Shown: positions 63,501-64,000 of the stretch, piece by piece
Layout of the letters: the number at the start of each line of letters is the position of its first letter
Position numbering within the stretch: the first letter of the stretch is position 1
The notes under the pieces: model-generated
What the model was told of the DNA's origin: nothing
Databases searched by the model: none
The model's input: the letters and a program-made list of their open reading frames with translations, nothing else
Translations under genes and position numbers: made by a program
Source of the DNA: Apus apus
Lineage: Eukaryota; Chordata; Aves; Apodiformes; Apodidae
Length of the DNA stretch: 64,000 bases
Assembly (NCBI RefSeq): GCF_020740795.1
Contig: NC_067283.1
Span: forward strand, 44,877,659 to 44,941,658
Reading direction: 5' to 3'

Positions 63501-63910
63501 TCTTCCATTACCTCTAAGAAATGTTCAAAATAAACTTTTACAGAAGTAGCATATTGTGGTTAAGACACAGCTTGTTAAAACAGAACTATCTTAAACCTCA
63601 TTATCAACGTTTCCTACAATGAAGAAAACTACGGAAAAGTTATTTTCAAATGTAAAAATACGTGCTTATTAATTTAACTTTTTATTCTTGTTTAGAAAGG
63701 TAACATATCAAATAGAAATCAACCTTAGAAATAATTTCAACCAAAATTGTACAGTTTCATACCTATGGTGTCTTTGAAACCGAAGACACCTCCTTGCCCT
63801 AAGACCTTTACAGATGAAGGCCAGAAGTAGCAAAGAGTGGTATATGCTAGATCTGCTAAAGGATGACCAGCAGTTGAAAGTTCCCAGTCCAGCACTGCCA
63901 AAACACGAGC
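39270..63910 (-). CDS. ACAD11: ACAD11 acyl-CoA dehydrogenase family member 11, 3' portion, 15 exons
   Basis: ACAD11 combines an N-terminal aminoglycoside-phosphotransferase-like kinase domain with a C-terminal FAD-dependent acyl-CoA dehydrogenase. With ACAD10 it is linked to catabolism of long-chain and 4-hydroxy fatty acids (family knowledge). Reading the minus strand, 15 GT-AG exons join in phase to 548 codons plus a stop. This corresponds to about residues 233-780 of the 780-residue human protein. The upstream exons, including the kinase HGD catalytic loop, are beyond the right edge. Coding ends at TAA (39514-39516). Exon coordinates are in the block entries. No frameshift or lost motif is seen. 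Confidence 0.97.
39287..39292 (-). terminator. ACAD11: Poly(A) signal AATAAA of ACAD11
   Basis: TTTATT on the plus strand is AATAAA on the minus strand, about 220 bases past the ACAD11 stop codon, inside CTAAATAAAAT. Confidence 0.75.
39514..42767 (-). CDS. ACAD11: ACAD11 exons encoding the C-terminal helical domain of the dehydrogenase
   Basis: Exons in transcript order: 42613-42767, 40650-40766, 40080-40189 and 39514-39628. They encode [18 protein letters not shown], the [11 protein letters not shown] acyl-CoA dehydrogenase signature, and [12 protein letters not shown]. In ACAD10/11 the Asp-containing ADGP segment lies where other family members keep their catalytic acidic residue (family inference). 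The protein ends QLTAKI. The exon at 40080 stops in mid-codon (TTTCT then gtgagt), and the final exon completes a Leu codon. Confidence 0.95.
39899..39913. repeat. Poly(T) run of 15
   Basis: An uninterrupted T run (A run on the ACAD11 sense strand) in the last ACAD11 intron. It could be a short retroposon tail, but no element body is recognisable beside it. Confidence 0.8.
40767..42612 (-). other. ACAD11 intron (1.8 kb), nothing recognised
   Basis: The 41,000-41,700 part is GC-richer than its surroundings and has several short open frames on both strands, but none shows a domain or splice-supported exon. No repeat family is recognised. Confidence 0.55.
43597..45448 (-). CDS. ACAD11: ACAD11 exons encoding the middle beta-domain
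   Basis: Exons in transcript order: 45382-45448 (67 nt), 43853-43938 and 43597-43668. They encode [16 protein letters not shown], the stretch [17 protein letters not shown], and [15 protein letters not shown]. This is the beta-barrel that, in acyl-CoA dehydrogenases, packs against the FAD ring (family knowledge). Phases 2/2/1/1 agree with both neighbours. Confidence 0.95.
46187..46935 (-). mobile_element. CR1 LINE, 5'-truncated, minus orientation, with ORF2 remnant
   Basis: The plus strand starts with the reverse complement of a CR1 3' tail (ATCATAGAATCATTTTGGTT near 46187) and runs into the CR1 3' region. The minus strand still reads as the C-terminal end of the CR1 reverse-transcriptase [16 protein letters not shown], then [16 protein letters not shown], then RKNFFTERV. 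The reading frame is broken near 46,700, and again near the end, so the copy is dead. The 5' limit near 46,935 is approximate. Confidence 0.92.
47735..47950 (-). mobile_element. CR1 LINE 3' fragment, minus orientation
   Basis: ATCATAGAATGGTTTGGG at the left end and the following GACCTTCAAGATCATCTAGA are the reverse complement of a CR1 3' end. The minus strand encodes the conserved CR1 tail [18 protein letters not shown]. It is shorter and less diverged from the CR1 consensus I know than the copy at 46187, suggesting a different insertion event. Confidence 0.93.
50959..51102. repeat. 72-bp tandem duplication (two units)
   Basis: Unit 1 (50959-51030) and unit 2 (51031-51102) both begin GTTCTGTATATTAAGTGTGA. 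They differ at about five positions, three of them in the last seven bases. High similarity implies a recent local duplication. A short GCATAAAT-type repeat follows at 51095-51117. Confidence 0.95.
51352..51640 (+). repeat. Upstream copy of a diverged duplicated segment before ACKR4
   Basis: Collinear with 52966-53230. Shared words in order are GAAAACAGCA, CTGTTTG, TACTTGTGGG, CCAGCTGTAA, ATGCAGTGT, TTTGATTC, TAAGAAATTC, GCTATTCAGCA, CTGCTCTG and ACATGTA. The two copies are clearly related but well diverged. I do not recognise a repeat family. Confidence 0.75.
52002..52031. repeat. (CAAA)n simple repeat
   Basis: AAACAAACAAACAAACAAA followed by imperfect CAA units, in the large ACAD11 intron. 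Confidence 0.85.
52966..53230 (+). repeat. Downstream copy of the duplicated segment before ACKR4
   Basis: The partner of 51352-51640. It lies about 650 bases before the ACKR4 coding exon. It carries the same order of blocks, with TGCTCTGTTTTGTTTAACAG where the other copy has TGCTCTGCCTTATGCAACAG. Whether it is an old transposon, a duplicated enhancer or a duplicated non-coding first exon cannot be told from sequence alone. Confidence 0.75.
53871..53876 (+). promoter_or_regulatory. ACKR4: Splice acceptor before the ACKR4 coding exon
   Basis: A pyrimidine-rich tract (ctcccctctttttttgtgtc) precedes ttgtag, with the start codon only seven bases further on. It decides the start: the ATG at 53839 would be removed with the intron. 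Confidence 0.75.
53877..54954 (+). CDS. ACKR4: ACKR4 (CCRL1) atypical chemokine receptor 4, nested antisense in ACAD11
   Basis: ACKR4 is a seven-helix receptor that binds and internalises CCL19, CCL21 and CCL25 without classical G-protein signalling (family knowledge). The coding exon is unbroken. I start at ATG 53884 (gccATGG, a strong context), giving 356 residues. An upstream in-frame ATG at 53839 lies before a clear splice acceptor (ttgtag, 53871-53876), so it should be intronic; a non-coding first exon is implied upstream. Visible features: N-glycosylation sequons at N6/N7; Cys33 and Cys280, Cys114 and Cys189 as the two chemokine-receptor disulfide pairs; DRY at 138-140, followed by RATSES rather than the usual LAIV; NPLLY at 304-308. 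The last residues are Ser/Thr-containing. The length agrees with the human protein (about 350). Confidence 0.96.
55183..55295. repeat. A-rich (CAAA/CAAAA) low-complexity tract
   Basis: A run of twelve A followed by CAAAA, CAAAC and CCAAAAAA units, about 110 bases, within the inferred ACKR4 3' UTR. It would be prone to internal oligo-dT priming. Confidence 0.9.
55933..55938 (+). terminator. ACKR4: Candidate ACKR4 poly(A) signal AATAAA
   Basis: The first AATAAA on the plus strand after the ACKR4 stop, about 980 bases downstream, followed by T/G-rich sequence (tgcttgttttgttttag). Confidence 0.55.
56821..59359 (-). CDS. ACAD11: ACAD11 exons encoding the N-terminal helical domain of the dehydrogenase
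   Basis: Exons in transcript order: 59221-59359, 59001-59108 and 56821-56919. They encode [36 protein letters not shown], then [11 protein letters not shown] and the acyl-CoA dehydrogenase signature [15 protein letters not shown] (split between the last two exons), and finally [10 protein letters not shown]. These segments shape the FAD and acyl-CoA pocket in the family. The exon at 56821 is the one just upstream, in transcript order, of the 11.4-kb intron with ACKR4. Confidence 0.95.
56920..59000 (-). other. ACAD11 intron (2.1 kb) with LTR-like promoter elements and an imperfect tandem pair
   Basis: Holds CCAAT (57779-57783) and TATAAAA (57824-57830) about 40 bases apart on the plus strand, and a diverged duplicated segment at 58070-58217. 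I see no coding remnant of a retroelement. See findings. Confidence 0.5.
58070..58217. repeat. Diverged tandem pair, period 79
   Basis: Copy 1 (58070-58138) and copy 2 (58149-58217) share TAACTTTG, TCTCA, GAAAGTCC/GGAAGTCC, GGCAAACGCTGAT/AGCAAACATTGAT in the same order. The copies are alignable but clearly diverged. Confidence 0.75.
59737..61758 (-). CDS. ACAD11: ACAD11 exons encoding the linker between kinase-like and dehydrogenase domains
   Basis: Exons in transcript order: 61635-61758 and 59737-59814 (78 nt). The first starts with a Ser/His-rich, weakly conserved stretch ([10 protein letters not shown]), then [19 protein letters not shown], the first helix of the dehydrogenase part. The second encodes a charged linker that ends KPPLLERLK. 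Between them the intron 59815-61634 contains a short CR1 remnant. Confidence 0.93.
61219..61313 (-). mobile_element. CR1 LINE 3' end fragment, minus orientation
   Basis: ATCATTGAACGGTTTGGGTT, then GAAGGGACCATAAAGATGAT and CTAGTTCCAACTCCCCTGCC, is the reverse complement of a CR1 3' end. About 95 bases remain. It is embedded in an ACAD11 intron. Confidence 0.9.
61370..61389. repeat. 9-bp inverted repeat with 2-base spacer
   Basis: TTAAACTTT (61370-61378) and AAAGTTTAA (61381-61389) are exact reverse complements around AA. The base composition is very A/T-rich, so chance is plausible. Confidence 0.75.
61905..63910 (-). CDS. ACAD11: ACAD11 exons encoding the end of the APH-like kinase domain
   Basis: Exons in transcript order: 63763-63910, 63044-63165 and 61905-62011. 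The first encodes [20 protein letters not shown], the metal-binding Asp segment of the aminoglycoside-phosphotransferase fold. The next two encode YCRCRGI and [14 protein letters not shown], then [10 protein letters not shown] and the C-terminal helix of this domain. The catalytic HGD loop is coded further right, outside the window. The first exon is phase 0 at its acceptor (ttatttaag). Confidence 0.95.
63441..63467. repeat. (TTTG)n simple repeat
   Basis: Five or six TTTG units follow a G-rich patch (GGGGGGAAGGTGGGGG type) in the ACAD11 intron 63166-63762. Confidence 0.9.
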
Positions 63911-64000
63911 CTTAAATAAAAATAAAAACCTCAGTGAATGCTATCCACAAATGAACAACCCACTTAATATCCAACAGCATTTATTTGTTTACTATGTGAC

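Noticed and set aside
1..64000. CRISPR arrays, tRNA, rRNA, C/D or H/ACA snoRNA genes
   Set aside because: I looked for regularly spaced repeats, tRNA B-box-like cores and paired snoRNA boxes in the introns and saw nothing convincing. Reading by eye could miss a snoRNA or microRNA, so a covariance-model search would be needed to be sure.

Overview
The window looks like chromosomal DNA from a bird. The genes are split into many short exons with consensus GT/AG splice sites. Introns are compact, and the only recognisable interspersed repeats are fragments of CR1 LINEs. A non-avian reptile is possible, but the compact introns and low repeat load fit a bird better. The genes and their order (DNAJC13, ACAD11 in the opposite direction, ACKR4 inside ACAD11) match what I know of mammalian gene order at the human 3q22 locus.

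Bases 1-37,870, plus strand: the 3' portion of DNAJC13 (RME-8), a large endosomal J-domain co-chaperone. I traced 47 exons with continuous reading phase. They encode about 1,879 residues, roughly the C-terminal five sixths of the protein, and end at a TAA at 37127-37129 with an AATAAA signal at 37848. The GYF-like module, the J domain with its HPD motif, and four IWN-type repeats are all readable and intact. The 5' exons and promoter lie outside the window.

Bases 37,870-39,270: the gap between two convergent genes. It holds no gene and includes a purine-rich stretch.

Bases 39,270-64,000, minus strand: the 3' portion of ACAD11. Fifteen exons encode the end of the aminoglycoside-phosphotransferase-like kinase domain and the whole acyl-CoA dehydrogenase domain, about 548 residues. 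The gene continues past the right edge. An 11.4-kb intron (45,449-56,820) contains the intact ACKR4 gene (CCRL1), an atypical chemokine receptor, on the opposite strand. The same intron holds two CR1 fragments, a near-perfect 72-bp tandem duplication, and a pair of diverged homologous segments just upstream of ACKR4.

The three genes do not form a pathway: DNAJC13 acts in endosomal sorting, ACAD11 in oxidation of 4-hydroxy fatty acids, and ACKR4 in scavenging of CCL19/CCL21/CCL25. I found no CRISPR array, tRNA, rRNA or prokaryotic feature, and no convincing wholly new system. The items most worth checking are a 15-nt microexon in DNAJC13, the duplicated segments upstream of ACKR4, two perfect inverted repeats in DNAJC13 introns, and an LTR-promoter-like block in an ACAD11 intron.
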